DNA of 64,000 nucleotides from an uncultured Lachnospiraceae bacterium (GTDB taxonomy: Bacteria; Bacillota; Clostridia; Lachnospirales; Lachnospiraceae): contig CAJUHP010000004.1 in assembly GCA_910586125.1 (NCBI GenBank), positions 1-64,000 on the forward strand, read 5' to 3'. This document shows positions 44,638 through 53,724 of this stretch, piece by piece. Position 1 is the first letter of the stretch, and each line of letters begins with the position of its first letter. The notes below the pieces were generated by a model. That model had not been told where the DNA came from and did no database searches. It saw only the letters and a program-made list of their open reading frames with translations. The position numbers and the translations under genes were made by a program.

Positions 44638-44735
44638 GGGCTGCCGCAAAATTTCGATCAGACACAAAATGCAGCGGCGCCGGTATGTACCCGGATACCA
44701 TGTATTGTATCAGATCTTTCTCTTGCAGCAGCCCC
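44638..44735 (-). repeat. ~100-bp imperfect hairpin element, probable nrdG terminator
   Basis: Outer arms of 29 bp match at about 21 positions (GGGCTGC(C/T)GCAA...GATC.GA.ACA). An inner hairpin uses GGTAT/ATACC. A T7 run follows on the minus strand, 66 bp past nrdG. It resembles the element at 16578-16679 in its ends. The remaining bases of 44488-44800 show nothing else. Confidence 0.65.
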
Positions 44736-44800
44736 GTATTCCCTATTCCGGTTTCACCAGGCCAAAAACAATCTCCAAAACGCAGGCGAAGCAGAAGAAT

Positions 44801-45319
44801 TTATTCTGCCAGCACAATCCGGCCACTTTTGCGGCTGGCCCGCAGGTCAATCAGGCGCTGATTCTCCGATCCCCGAAAACGAAGCATAAGATTCCGTTTC
44901 GCCAAAACAAACCGGCCGTCCACTAAGACATCAATCTGCGCAAGCATCTCCTCTGTCGCCTCACAATACCGGCTGCCGCCGGGAACCAGATCCTTCTCCA
45001 GAACAAAGCCCGTATAACACCAGATATCCTTCTCCGGAAAACATTCCCGCACCGCCCGCAAAAGCCCCGCCAGCTCCCTCTGATTTTCTATCTCAAACGG
45101 TTCGCCTCCCAAAAGCGTCAAGCCCTGGATATAGGAGGGAGAAAGCGCTGTGAGAATCTCCTGCTGTGTCTCTTTTGTGTAGGGCTGTCCATAATGAAAA
45201 TCCCAGGTCTGCGGCTGAAAACAGCCCTCACAGTGATTGGTGCAGCCGGAGACAAACAGGGTGACGCGCACGCCGGGGCCGTCGGCAATATCATGTTTTT
45301 TGATCGTGCTGTAATACAT
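44801..45319 (-). CDS. nrdG: Anaerobic ribonucleotide reductase activating protein
   Basis: NrdG is a radical-SAM enzyme that installs the glycyl radical on NrdD. The 172-aa protein has the cluster motif C-x3-C-x2-C in SGCTNHCEGCF, DGPGVRVTLF before it, and the SAM-binding TLLGGEPFE. It lies 27 bp behind nrdD. Confidence 0.96.
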   Translation of the reverse strand: MYYSTIKKHDIADGPGVRVTLFVSGCTNHCEGCFQPQTWDFHYGQPYTKETQQEILTALSPSYIQGLTLLGGEPFEIENQRELAGLLRAVRECFPEKDIWCYTGFVLEKDLVPGGSRYCEATEEMLAQIDVLVDGRFVLAKRNLMLRFRGSENQRLIDLRASRKSGRIVLAE

Positions 45320-45346
45320 AGCTTCCTCTCTCTTTGCCGCTTCTGT

Positions 45347-47530
45347 CTACAGATGCAGCACCCGATCCCGTATCTCCTGCGTCCGCCCCTGATTCCAGAA
45401 CTGTGTCCCGATGTAACCGCATGTTCTGCGGGCTACGTTCATCTTGTCCTGATCCCGGTTCCCGCAGTTGGGACACTCCCAGATGAGCTTGCCGTTCTCG
45501 TCCTCAATAATCTGAATCTCTCCGTCAAATCCGCATTCCTGGCAATAGTCGCTCTTTGTGTTCAGCTCGGCGTACATGATATTGTCGTAAATGTGGCGAA
45601 GAAGCGCCAGCACCGCCGGGATGTTGTGCTGCATATCCGGCACTTCCACATAGCTGATGGCGCCGCCGGGAGACAGAGCCTGGAATTTTGCCTCGATCGA
45701 GAGCTTGTCAAAGGCGTTGATCTCCTCGGACACATGAACGTGATAGCTGTTGGTGATATAGTTGCGGTCTGTCACGCCGGGTATTTTGCCGAAGCGCTTT
45801 TGCAAGCACTTCGCAAACTTGTAGGTGGTAGATTCCAGCGGCGTTCCATAGATGGAGAAATCAATATTTTCCTTCGCCTTCCACTCTTTGCAGGCATCGT
45901 TCAGATGCTGCATGACCTCCAGCGCAAACGGCATGGCCTCCGGGTCCGTGTGGGACTTGCCGGTCATATAGTAAACGCACTCATACAGACCCGCATACCC
46001 CAGAGAGATTGTGGAATAACCGCCGTAAAGCAGCTTATCAATCGTCTCTCCCTTCTTTAGACGGGCCAGCGCGCCGTTCTGCCACAGGATAGGCGCCACA
46101 TCTGACACCGTCCCCTTTAACCGCCTGTGGCGGCACATCAGAGCCTGATAGCACAGCTCCAGCCGCTCGTCCATAATCTTCCAGAACTTCTCTCTGTCGC
46201 CGCCGCAAGAGAGGGCCACGTCCGGCAGATTGATCGTCACCACGCCCTGGTTGAAGCGGCCGTAATATTTCGGCTGATTCGTCTCCGGGTCAACGTAGGG
46301 CGTCAGAAAGCTCCGGCATCCCATGCAGGTATAACAATGACCCTCGCCGTTCTTATCGACTTTATTCTGCAGCATGATCTTCTCTGAGATGTAGTCCGGC
46401 ACCAAACGCTTCGCTGTACACTTAGCCGCCAGCTCAGTCAGATAAAAATACGGAGCTTCCTCAGAAATATTATCCTCCTCAAGCACATAGATCAGCTTGG
46501 GAAACGCCGGCGTGATCCACTGACCGGCCTCGTTTCTCACGCCCTGGATTCTCTGGCGCAGCGTCTCCTCAATGATCATGGCCAGATCCTTTTTCAGCCT
46601 TGTATCCTCTCCGGCTTCGTTCAGATACATAAAAACGGTCAGAAACGGCGCCTGGCCGTTGGTTGTCATCAATGTGATCACCTGGTACTGGATCGTCTGG
46701 ATCCCCTTGCAGACCTCGTCCTGCAGGCGCTCCTCCACAATCTTCTCCCGCTGCTCCTCGGTGATTGCAATTTCCAGCTCTTCAAATTCCCGCACCACCG
46801 TGGCCCGGATCTTCCGCCGGCTGACATCGACAAAGGGCGCCAGATGGGTCAGGGAAATACTCTGGCCGCCGTACTGGGACGAGGCTACTTGGGCGATGAT
46901 CTGCGTGGCAATATTGCAGGCGGTAGAAAAACTGTGAGGCTTCTCGATCATCGTGTCCGAGATCACCGTGCCGTTCTGAAGCATGTCCTCCAGGTTGACC
47001 AGATCACAGTTGTGCATATGCTGCGCATAGTAGTCGGCGTCGTGGAAATGAATGATCCCCTCTTCGTGGGCCTGTACAATCTCCTGCGGCAGCAGGAGGC
47101 GGTTCGTGATGTCCTTGCTGACGGCCCCGGCCATATAATCCCGCTGTACGCTGTTGACAATGGGATTTTTATTGGAGTTTTCCTGCATGACCTCCTCATT
47201 ATTGCGCTCAATCAGACTCAGAATCTGCTGATCCGTGCTGTTGGCCTTGCGGACCAGCGCCCGTTTGTAGCGGTAGGTAATATAGTGGTTCGCCACCTTG
47301 TAGGCCTGATGGCGCATGACCTCCTCCTCCACCATATCCTGGATCTCTTCCACACTGGCGGCGCGGCTCATCTTTTCACATTTTTCGGCAACCCGGCGGA
47401 CGATTTCCGCGATCTGGGCATCGTTCAGACGCTCGTTCTCTTTCACCGTCCGGTTGGCCTTTTCCACGGCGTTCTGGATCTTTCCGGCATCGAAGACGAC
47501 TTCCTTACCGCTGCGCTTAATAATGTTCAT
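45347..47530 (-). CDS. nrdD: Anaerobic ribonucleoside-triphosphate reductase
   Basis: NrdD is the class III enzyme that makes dNTPs without oxygen. The 727-aa protein has an N-terminal ATP-cone (IIKRSGKEVVFDAGKIQNAV), a catalytic barrel, a C-terminal zinc site with CQECGF and CPNCGN, and the glycyl-radical motif RRTCGYIGTQFWNQGR. The promoter carries two NrdR-type boxes 32 bp apart; the proximal one overlaps the ribosome site. No class I or II enzyme is in the window. Confidence 0.97.
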   Translation of the reverse strand: MNIIKRSGKEVVFDAGKIQNAVEKANRTVKENERLNDAQIAEIVRRVAEKCEKMSRAASVEEIQDMVEEEVMRHQAYKVANHYITYRYKRALVRKANSTDQQILSLIERNNEEVMQENSNKNPIVNSVQRDYMAGAVSKDITNRLLLPQEIVQAHEEGIIHFHDADYYAQHMHNCDLVNLEDMLQNGTVISDTMIEKPHSFSTACNIATQIIAQVASSQYGGQSISLTHLAPFVDVSRRKIRATVVREFEELEIAITEEQREKIVEERLQDEVCKGIQTIQYQVITLMTTNGQAPFLTVFMYLNEAGEDTRLKKDLAMIIEETLRQRIQGVRNEAGQWITPAFPKLIYVLEEDNISEEAPYFYLTELAAKCTAKRLVPDYISEKIMLQNKVDKNGEGHCYTCMGCRSFLTPYVDPETNQPKYYGRFNQGVVTINLPDVALSCGGDREKFWKIMDERLELCYQALMCRHRRLKGTVSDVAPILWQNGALARLKKGETIDKLLYGGYSTISLGYAGLYECVYYMTGKSHTDPEAMPFALEVMQHLNDACKEWKAKENIDFSIYGTPLESTTYKFAKCLQKRFGKIPGVTDRNYITNSYHVHVSEEINAFDKLSIEAKFQALSPGGAISYVEVPDMQHNIPAVLALLRHIYDNIMYAELNTKSDYCQECGFDGEIQIIEDENGKLIWECPNCGNRDQDKMNVARRTCGYIGTQFWNQGRTQEIRDRVLHL

Positions 47531-47540
47531 TCTCTCTCAA

Positions 47541-47588
47541 CTCCTATATCTTGTATAATCTTTCCTTCTTGAAAACTATATTTAGTAT
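47541..47588 (-). promoter_or_regulatory. Tandem NrdR boxes upstream of nrdD
   Basis: Two similar 13-16-mers, ATACTAAATATAG (47576-47588) and ATACAAGATATAG (47544-47556), are 32 bp apart, three helical turns. They resemble the NrdR consensus (ACACWATATATWGTGT) and lie at the start site and at the ribosome site. Confidence 0.65.
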
Positions 47589-47614
47589 TATACAGGATAT
47601 CGCGGAGATTGCAA
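47587..47614 (-). promoter_or_regulatory. nrdD promoter
   Basis: -35 TTGCAA (47609-47614) and an extended -10 TG-TATAAT (47587-47594) have a 16-bp spacer; the distal NrdR box begins inside the -10. Confidence 0.7.
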
Positions 47615-47673
47615 GCCCCAAAATATATTCAGATGCTCTTATCGTATCTCAGTATAGTGTCAGTCAATAAGAA

Positions 47674-47703
47674 AGGAGGCTGTCACTTATGCAACAGCCT
47701 CCT
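47674..47703 (-). terminator. groEL terminator
   Basis: A perfect 10-bp stem AGGAGGCTGT/ACAGCCTCCT is followed by TTTCTT on the minus strand, 16 bp past the groEL stop. Confidence 0.85.
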
Positions 47704-47718
47704 ATGCTTCAAAAAATC

Positions 47719-49344
47719 TTACATCATTCCGCCCATTCCGGCGCCGCCGGCCGGCATAGCAGGAGTCTCTTCCTTAATATTGGCAACCACGGACTCTGTG
47801 GTCAGCAGGGTAGCGGCCACGCTGGTAGCGTTCTGCAGCGCGCTTCTGGAAACCTTGGCAGGGTCCAGAATACCGGCTTCCACCATATCCACATACTCTT
47901 CCTTGTAAGCGTCAAAGCCCACGCCCACGGCGGACTCTTTTACCTTGTTGATGATCACGGAGCCTTCCAGGCCGGCATTGGCAGCGATCAGATACAGAGG
48001 CGATTCCAGAGCCTTCAGAACGATCTGCGCACCGGTTCTCTCGTCGCCTTCCAGCGTATCCACCATCTTCGCCACTTCCTTGGCCGCATGGATATATACG
48101 GAACCGCCGCCGCACACGATGCCCTCTTCCACAGCAGCGCGGGTCGCATTCAGAGCGTCCTCCATGCGCAGCTTGGCTTCCTTCATCTCTGTCTCGGTAG
48201 CTGCGCCGACGCGGATCACGGCAACGCCTCCGGACAGCTTCGCCAGTCTTTCCTGCAGCTTTTCCTTGTCAAACTCGGAAGTGGACTCGGCATACTGCGC
48301 CTTGATCTGCGCTACTCTGGCCTGAATGTCCTCGCTGTTGCCCTCGCCGTCCACGATGATCGTGTTCTCCTTCTGAATCTTGACGGATTTGGCGCGGCCC
48401 AGATCGCCGATGGTGGCTTCCTTCAGCTCCAGACCCACTTCCTCGGAGATTACCTGACCGCCGGTCAGAACGGCAATATCCTTCAGCATCTCTTTTCTTC
48501 TGTCGCCGTAGCCGGGAGCCTTTACGCCCACTACGTTCAGAGTGCCGCGCAGCTTGTTGACAATCAGAGTCGTCAGGGCCTCGCCCTCGATATCCTCCGC
48601 GATGATCAGCAGGGGAGAGCTGCTCTGCAGCGTCTGCTCCAAAATCGGCATAATCTCCTGTACATTGGAAATCTTCTTATCGGTGATCAGGATATAAGGA
48701 TTGTCCAGGGTCGCCTCCATCTTCTCCATATCGTTGCACATATAGGCGGACACATAGCCTCTGTCAAACTGCATGCCCTCTACCAGATCCAGCTCGGTCT
48801 TCATGGTCTTGGACTCTTCGATGGTGATCACGCCGTTGTTGGTCACTTTCTCCATCGCATCGGCCACCATCTCGCCCACCGCATCGTCGCCCGCGGAGAT
48901 CGCTGCGACTCTGGCGATCTGATCCTTGCCGTTAATGGGGCTGCTGATATTCGCAATCGCCTCCACCGCAATGTCGGTCGCCTTCTTCATGCCCTTGCGC
49001 AGAACAATCGGATTGGCGCCGGCCGCCAGATTCTTCATGCCGGCATTGACCATGGCCTGAGCCAGCACGGTCGCTGTGGTGGTGCCGTCGCCGGCCACAT
49101 CGTTGGTCTTGGAAGCGACCTCGCGGATCAACTGTGCGCCCATGTTCTCAAACGCATCTTCCAGCTCGATCTCCTTGGCGATGGTCACACCGTCGTTGGT
49201 GATCAGGGGCGTTCCGAAGGACTTATCCAGAACTACGTTTCTGCCCTTCGGGCCCAGGGTTACTTTTACCGTATCTGCTACCTGATTAACTCCGGCTTCC
49301 AGTGCCGCTCTGGCCTCTGCGCCGTACTTGATTTCTTTTGCCAT
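47719..49344 (-). CDS. groEL: Chaperonin GroEL
   Basis: GroEL is the 60-kDa chaperonin ring subunit. The 541-aa protein has VTLGPKGRNVVLDKSFG, the ATP motif GDGTTTATVLAQ and the GGM-rich end (PAGGAGMGGMM). It lies 25 bp after groES under CIRCE control. Confidence 0.98.
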   Translation of the reverse strand: MAKEIKYGAEARAALEAGVNQVADTVKVTLGPKGRNVVLDKSFGTPLITNDGVTIAKEIELEDAFENMGAQLIREVASKTNDVAGDGTTTATVLAQAMVNAGMKNLAAGANPIVLRKGMKKATDIAVEAIANISSPINGKDQIARVAAISAGDDAVGEMVADAMEKVTNNGVITIEESKTMKTELDLVEGMQFDRGYVSAYMCNDMEKMEATLDNPYILITDKKISNVQEIMPILEQTLQSSSPLLIIAEDIEGEALTTLIVNKLRGTLNVVGVKAPGYGDRRKEMLKDIAVLTGGQVISEEVGLELKEATIGDLGRAKSVKIQKENTIIVDGEGNSEDIQARVAQIKAQYAESTSEFDKEKLQERLAKLSGGVAVIRVGAATETEMKEAKLRMEDALNATRAAVEEGIVCGGGSVYIHAAKEVAKMVDTLEGDERTGAQIVLKALESPLYLIAANAGLEGSVIINKVKESAVGVGFDAYKEEYVDMVEAGILDPAKVSRSALQNATSVAATLLTTESVVANIKEETPAMPAGGAGMGGMM

Positions 49345-49369
49345 TGTGATTGCCTCCTATCTGTCCCGC

Positions 49370-49657
49370 TTAATTTTCCACGACAGCCAAAATGTCGTTC
49401 TGCTTCACCACTACGTACTCCTCATCCTCCAGCTTTACTTCGGTGCCGGCATATTTGGAGTAGATGACCTTCTGCCCGGCTTTCACCTGCATGGTCACTT
49501 CCTTCCCGTCGATCACGCCTCCGGGACCAACCGCGATCACCTCCGCCTCCTGGGGCTTCTCCTTAGCGCTGCCGGGCAGGATGATGCCGGACTTGGTGGT
49601 CTCTTCCGCTACCAGATGCTTCAATACAACTCTGTCGCCTAAAGGCACTAACTTCAT
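49370..49657 (-). CDS. groES: Co-chaperonin GroES
   Basis: GroES is the lid of the GroEL chamber (95 aa). It has PLGDRVVLK at the N-terminus, the mobile loop near EETTKSGIILPGSAKEKP, and VIYSKYAGTEVKLEDEEYVV. It is the first gene of the groES-groEL operon. Confidence 0.98.
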   Translation of the reverse strand: MKLVPLGDRVVLKHLVAEETTKSGIILPGSAKEKPQEAEVIAVGPGGVIDGKEVTMQVKAGQKVIYSKYAGTEVKLEDEEYVVVKQNDILAVVEN

Positions 49658-49685
49658 TTTCGTTTCCTCCTTCTATGTCTGTCTG

Positions 49686-49712
49686 TTAGCACTCGTTTTC
49701 TATGAGTGCTAA
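49686..49712 (-). promoter_or_regulatory. CIRCE operator (HrcA site)
   Basis: A perfect TTAGCACTC-N9-GAGTGCTAA lies between the groES promoter and ATG. HrcA itself is encoded elsewhere. Confidence 0.97.
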
Positions 49713-49723
49713 CCACTGGATAT

Positions 49724-49752
49724 AGAGTATTACATTTACCGAAAAAATGCAA
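49724..49752 (-). promoter_or_regulatory. groES-groEL promoter
   Basis: -35 TTGCAT (49747-49752) and -10 TACTCT (49724-49729) have a 17-bp spacer, just upstream of CIRCE. Bases 49753-49844 show nothing further. Confidence 0.6.
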
Positions 49753-49844
49753 ATCTGCGAAAAGGTGGAAAATGTGCTTTTTCCCCTATTTATCTATTAT
49801 TTTCTCTTGTTTTCTTCTGTATTCACGGGTTTTTATATATTGTA

Positions 49845-51308
49845 TTAAAATTCTGTGAAATTCCAGGCTCTCAAAAGTCCCTCCGCTCCCCGCTCCATCT
49901 CCCCGTTCTTCACGCTGGCAAAACCGGCCATCACTGTGCCGGGGCCCGAAGCCGCTGCCTCCGGGCGGATAAAGTGCCGGGAGAGTCCATAGACCTTCAC
50001 CCCTTCTCTCTTTGCCCGCGAAAGCATGTCCTCCTCAGACATTCCCCGGCGGGAAGTAATCAGGATATGCACGCCGGCTTCGCCGCCGCGCATCCGAAAC
50101 GAACCCGTCAAAGGCTGCAGAAGTCCGGTCAGCCGCTCCATCTTTTCACGGTACACGCCGCGCATCCGGTTCAGATGGCGCTCAAAGCTGCCTCCGACAA
50201 GAAAGCGAGTCAAGATCTCCTGATCCGCTCTCGGAACCGTACAGGCATAGAAACCGCAGACAGACCGGTAGCGGGCGGCCAAGTCTTTTGGAAGCACCAG
50301 AAAACTGACGCGGATCGCCGGTGCAATGGCGCGGGAAAAGGTTCCCAGATAGATCACACGCCCGCTTTGATCCACACTCTGCAGCGACGGGATCGGGCGG
50401 CCCCGGTAGCGAAACTCGCTGTCATAGTCATCTTCAATCAGATATGCCTCGTTCTTCTTAGCCCATGCCAAAAGCTCCAGGCGTCTGGCAATGGACATCA
50501 CGATCCCCGTCGGATACTGATGGGAAGGCATAACGTATGCCAGCCCCGCGCCGCTTCTCTCCAGCTCGTCCATACAGATGCCCTGGCCGTCCAGGGGCAG
50601 CGGCCGTATTGCATGGCCAAGCGCTGTCAGCACACGATACGCCTGATAGTAAGTCGGGTCTTCCATGGCAACCGGGCGCGTCCTTCCTAGGATCTGCGAC
50701 AGAAGCATCAGAAGATATTCATTTCCCGCCCCGACTACAATCTGGTCCGGGTCGCACGCAACGCCGCGGGCACCTTGCAGATAATCCCGCACGGCAAGGC
50801 GCAGACCCGGCTCCCCCTGCGGCTGCCCCTTGCCGAGAATCCGTCCGGTTTCATCGGAAAAAACTTCTTTCGTCAGCCGCCGCCAGGTCTTGTAGGGAAA
50901 ACAGGACAGATCCACGCCGGCCGGAGAAAAATCACACAGCAGGGCGGTATCCTTTGTTTTTTTCTGCGCGCCGGCGCCGCTCTCTTCCTCCGCCGGCCTC
51001 AAATCAGAACTGATTTGAATACTGTGAATGGATGAAATATTCTCAGAAGAGGCGAAGGACACCACGCCGGCCATATCCGCGGCGTAGTATCCGCGGCAGG
51101 GTTCTGCGTCCAGATACCCTTCCGCCAGTAGCTGGTCATAAGCCATCTGCACGGTCGAGCGGCTCACTCCCAAGGAGACAGACAGGCTGCGGGTGGAGGG
51201 AAGGCGGGTGTAAGAGGGAATCCGCCCCTCTTTGATCTCTCTGCGGATATGCTCATAGATCTGCGCGTAAAGCGGCGTCCCTGTATTTTCCTCCAAAAGT
51301 ATCGTCAA
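49845..51308 (-). CDS. MocR/PdxR-type GntR regulator with aminotransferase-like domain, PLP lysine lost
   Basis: A GntR winged helix (residues about 5-75; RLPSTRSLSVSLGVSRSTVQMAYDQL, written in part) is joined to a type I aminotransferase fold (487 aa). PLP-site residues AGNEYLL, PSHQYPTG and EDDYDSEFRY are conserved. The internal-aldimine Lys (GTFSK in GabR/PdxR) is Arg326 in GTFSRAIAP, encoded CGC; the 33-residue spacing from Asp293 matches that from Asp279 to Lys312 in GabR. A normal Schiff base is thus unlikely. The start is TTG 51308, with AGGAG upstream. It is the last gene after queA and the aminopeptidase. Confidence 0.88.
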   Translation of the reverse strand: MTILLEENTGTPLYAQIYEHIRREIKEGRIPSYTRLPSTRSLSVSLGVSRSTVQMAYDQLLAEGYLDAEPCRGYYAADMAGVVSFASSENISSIHSIQISSDLRPAEEESGAGAQKKTKDTALLCDFSPAGVDLSCFPYKTWRRLTKEVFSDETGRILGKGQPQGEPGLRLAVRDYLQGARGVACDPDQIVVGAGNEYLLMLLSQILGRTRPVAMEDPTYYQAYRVLTALGHAIRPLPLDGQGICMDELERSGAGLAYVMPSHQYPTGIVMSIARRLELLAWAKKNEAYLIEDDYDSEFRYRGRPIPSLQSVDQSGRVIYLGTFSRAIAPAIRVSFLVLPKDLAARYRSVCGFYACTVPRADQEILTRFLVGGSFERHLNRMRGVYREKMERLTGLLQPLTGSFRMRGGEAGVHILITSRRGMSEEDMLSRAKREGVKVYGLSRHFIRPEAAASGPGTVMAGFASVKNGEMERGAEGLLRAWNFTEF

Positions 51309-51320
51309 TTTGGCTCTCTC

Positions 51321-52568
51321 CTATTTTACCCAGGCTCCGTTCTCAAAGAAAAGTATCTCCTCCCCGCTCTCAAGAATTCCCGTGATACACAAATCTTCGG
51401 TTCCCACCATGAAATCCACATGCGTTGCAGAACTGTTTCCCCCCACAGCCGCCAGCTCCTCATCGCTCATGGCGCCGCCGTCCTTTACGGTTGTGGGATA
51501 ACAGTTCCCCAGCGCAAAATGACAGGAGGCGTTTTCGTCAAACAGCGTGTTATAGAACAGCGTGTTCATCCGGGAGATCGGGGAGCCGTGCGGTACAATC
51601 GCCACCTCGCCCAGACGGCGGGAGCCCTCGTCTGTCTCCAGCAGGCTTTTCAACACCTCCCCGCCCTCCTCTGCCTCATAATCTACGACCTGCCCATCCC
51701 GGAAGGTAAGGCGAAAATCCCGGATCAAATTGCCGTTATAGCTCAAAGGCATCGCGCTGACCAGCGTCCCGTCCGCTATCCGGTTATCCGGCATGGTAAA
51801 TATTTCTTCGGTGGGCATATTGGCCTCAAATACGGTTCCCGTACCGGCCAGCTCCGAACCGCCCTCCCAGATATGCCCCTTTGTCAGACCCACCACAAAA
51901 TCCGTGCCGATCTGGTTCTGATAATGCAGCCTGGCAAAGCCGTATTCATTTAACATGCGGCACTTCTCCTTCAGAAAACGGTCATGCTCTTCCCAGGCTT
52001 TTACGGCATCGCCGCCGTCGATGCGGACTGCTTTCAGGATCGACTCCCAGAGGCGCGACATGGCTTTGTCTTCCTCAAGGCCGGGAAACACCTTTGCCGC
52101 CCACTCTCTCTGCGGCACGGCGGCCACCGTCCACGGAATCTCACTGGCCATCATCAATTTATAGTGTTCCTTCATGGCCCGATCCATCGCGGCGTTTCGC
52201 ACCTGCATCCGTCTGGGTTCTATTCCCTTAAAAGCTTCGGGATCGCTGCCCGCCACGGAAATATAACCGGCTCCGCGCCGGGAATAGTAATTGCGGGACT
52301 CCGCCAGCCACTCCGGCACAAACGCCAGTCGTTCTTTGGATGCATTCTGATAAAACTGACGGCTGCAAAGGCTGTCGCTCCAATGTACGATCACTTCTCC
52401 GGCCCCGGCCCTATATGCCTCCTCCACAAGAAGCCGGCCAAAGGCGTAATGCTCCGCGGGACACTGGATCACGATCTCCTGTCCCGGCTGCACATTTACG
52501 CCGGTACATACCACCAACCGGGCATACTCTCTGATTTTTTCTTCGTTGACTCCCGCAAACTTTTCCAT
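51321..52568 (-). CDS. M29 family aminopeptidase
   Basis: This is a thermophilic-aminopeptidase-type metalloenzyme that trims N-terminal residues from peptides. The 415-aa protein has the N-terminal YARLVVCTGVNVQPGQEIVI, VHWSDS, the metal-ligand region FEANMPTEEIFTMPD, and the late HGSPIS, LGNCYP and HVDFMVGTEDL elements. ATG 52568 (AAAGGA upstream) replaces a longer frame starting at 52643. It sits between queA and the MocR gene, 12 bp before the latter. Confidence 0.92.
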   Translation of the reverse strand: MEKFAGVNEEKIREYARLVVCTGVNVQPGQEIVIQCPAEHYAFGRLLVEEAYRAGAGEVIVHWSDSLCSRQFYQNASKERLAFVPEWLAESRNYYSRRGAGYISVAGSDPEAFKGIEPRRMQVRNAAMDRAMKEHYKLMMASEIPWTVAAVPQREWAAKVFPGLEEDKAMSRLWESILKAVRIDGGDAVKAWEEHDRFLKEKCRMLNEYGFARLHYQNQIGTDFVVGLTKGHIWEGGSELAGTGTVFEANMPTEEIFTMPDNRIADGTLVSAMPLSYNGNLIRDFRLTFRDGQVVDYEAEEGGEVLKSLLETDEGSRRLGEVAIVPHGSPISRMNTLFYNTLFDENASCHFALGNCYPTTVKDGGAMSDEELAAVGGNSSATHVDFMVGTEDLCITGILESGEEILFFENGAWVK

Positions 52569-52639
52569 TTTGTCTTTCCTTTCTTTCTCATGATTTTCTC
52601 TCTGTTCTTTGCCAGCTTTTCTTCTCCGCCAATTTTTAC

Positions 52640-53665
52640 TCATACCACGAGCATAGCATCCCCAAAGCTAAAGAACCGATACCTCTGTCTCACCGCCTCC
52701 TCATACGCCGCCATCACATGTTCTCTTCCCGCCAGCGCTGACACCAGCATAATGAGCGTTGACTGCGGCAGATGAAAGTTGGTTATCAGAGCATCCACCA
52801 TCCGAAAGCGGTAGCCGGGATAAATAAAAATGTCCGTGTTCCCGCTCCCGGCCTGTAAAACGCCCGTCTCATCGGCAGCCGATTCCAGAGTCCTGCAGCT
52901 CGTCGTCCCCACTGCCACAATACGGCCTCCGGCCTCCCTCGCCGCGTTGATGCGGGCTGCCTGCTCCGGTTCGATCTGATAGAATTCAGAGTGCATATGA
53001 TGCTCCTCCACCACATCCACCTTGACCGGCCGAAACGTTCCCAGACCCACATGGAGCGTCACCTGCGCAATGATCACCCCTTTGGCCTCCAGTCGATCAA
53101 GCAGTTCCTTTGTAAAATGCAGGCCGGCCGTGGGCGCCGCCGCCGAGCCCTCATACTTGGCATACACGGTCTGATAACGGTCTTTATCCTTCAATTCATG
53201 CGTGATATAGGGAGGCAGGGGCATCTGCCCCAGTCTGTCTAATATCTCCTCAAAAATGCCTTCATAAAAAAAACGAATCAGGCGGTTTCCGTCCTTCGTT
53301 ACCTCCAAAACTTCTGCGGTCAAAAGACCGTCTCCAAAACTCAGTTCCGTCCCCGGACGCGTCTTTTTTCCCGGACGGGTCAGCACCTCCCAGACATCCT
53401 TCTCACGGCGTTTTAACAGCAGCACCTCCACAGCAGCTCCCGTCCCCAGGCGGATGCCGTAGAGCCGGGCCGGAATCACTTTTGTGTTGTTGATCACCAG
53501 GCAGTCGCCTTTTTGAAGCTCCCTCTCAATACTAAGAAAGGTGTCGTGACAGATCTCGCCCGTCTTCTTATTCAGAATCAAAAGCCGTGAGGCGGAGCGG
53601 TCCGCAAGCGGGTCCTGTGCAATCAATTCCTGCGGCAATTCAAAATCAAAATCCTTTACGTTCAT
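52640..53665 (-). CDS. queA: S-adenosylmethionine:tRNA ribosyltransferase-isomerase
   Basis: QueA builds the epoxyqueuosine precursor on tRNA wobble positions. The 341-aa protein has VKDFDFELPQELIAQDPL, the SRLLILNKKTGE stretch, PTAGLHFTKELL and FLIYPGYRF-type C-terminal region with LPQSTLIMLVSALAG. AAAGGAG gives ATG 53665. No other queuosine genes are adjacent. Confidence 0.96.
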   Translation of the reverse strand: MNVKDFDFELPQELIAQDPLADRSASRLLILNKKTGEICHDTFLSIERELQKGDCLVINNTKVIPARLYGIRLGTGAAVEVLLLKRREKDVWEVLTRPGKKTRPGTELSFGDGLLTAEVLEVTKDGNRLIRFFYEGIFEEILDRLGQMPLPPYITHELKDKDRYQTVYAKYEGSAAAPTAGLHFTKELLDRLEAKGVIIAQVTLHVGLGTFRPVKVDVVEEHHMHSEFYQIEPEQAARINAAREAGGRIVAVGTTSCRTLESAADETGVLQAGSGNTDIFIYPGYRFRMVDALITNFHLPQSTLIMLVSALAGREHVMAAYEEAVRQRYRFFSFGDAMLVV

Positions 53666-53724
53666 AAAAATCTCCTTTATCCGCGGCAAAGGGGACGCTG
53701 TCACGTCCCCTTTTTACGCTATCA

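Noticed and set aside
47689..49467. 592-codon frame antisense to groEL and groES
   Set aside because: Long antisense frames over groEL are a common codon-use artefact; both chaperonin genes are complete.
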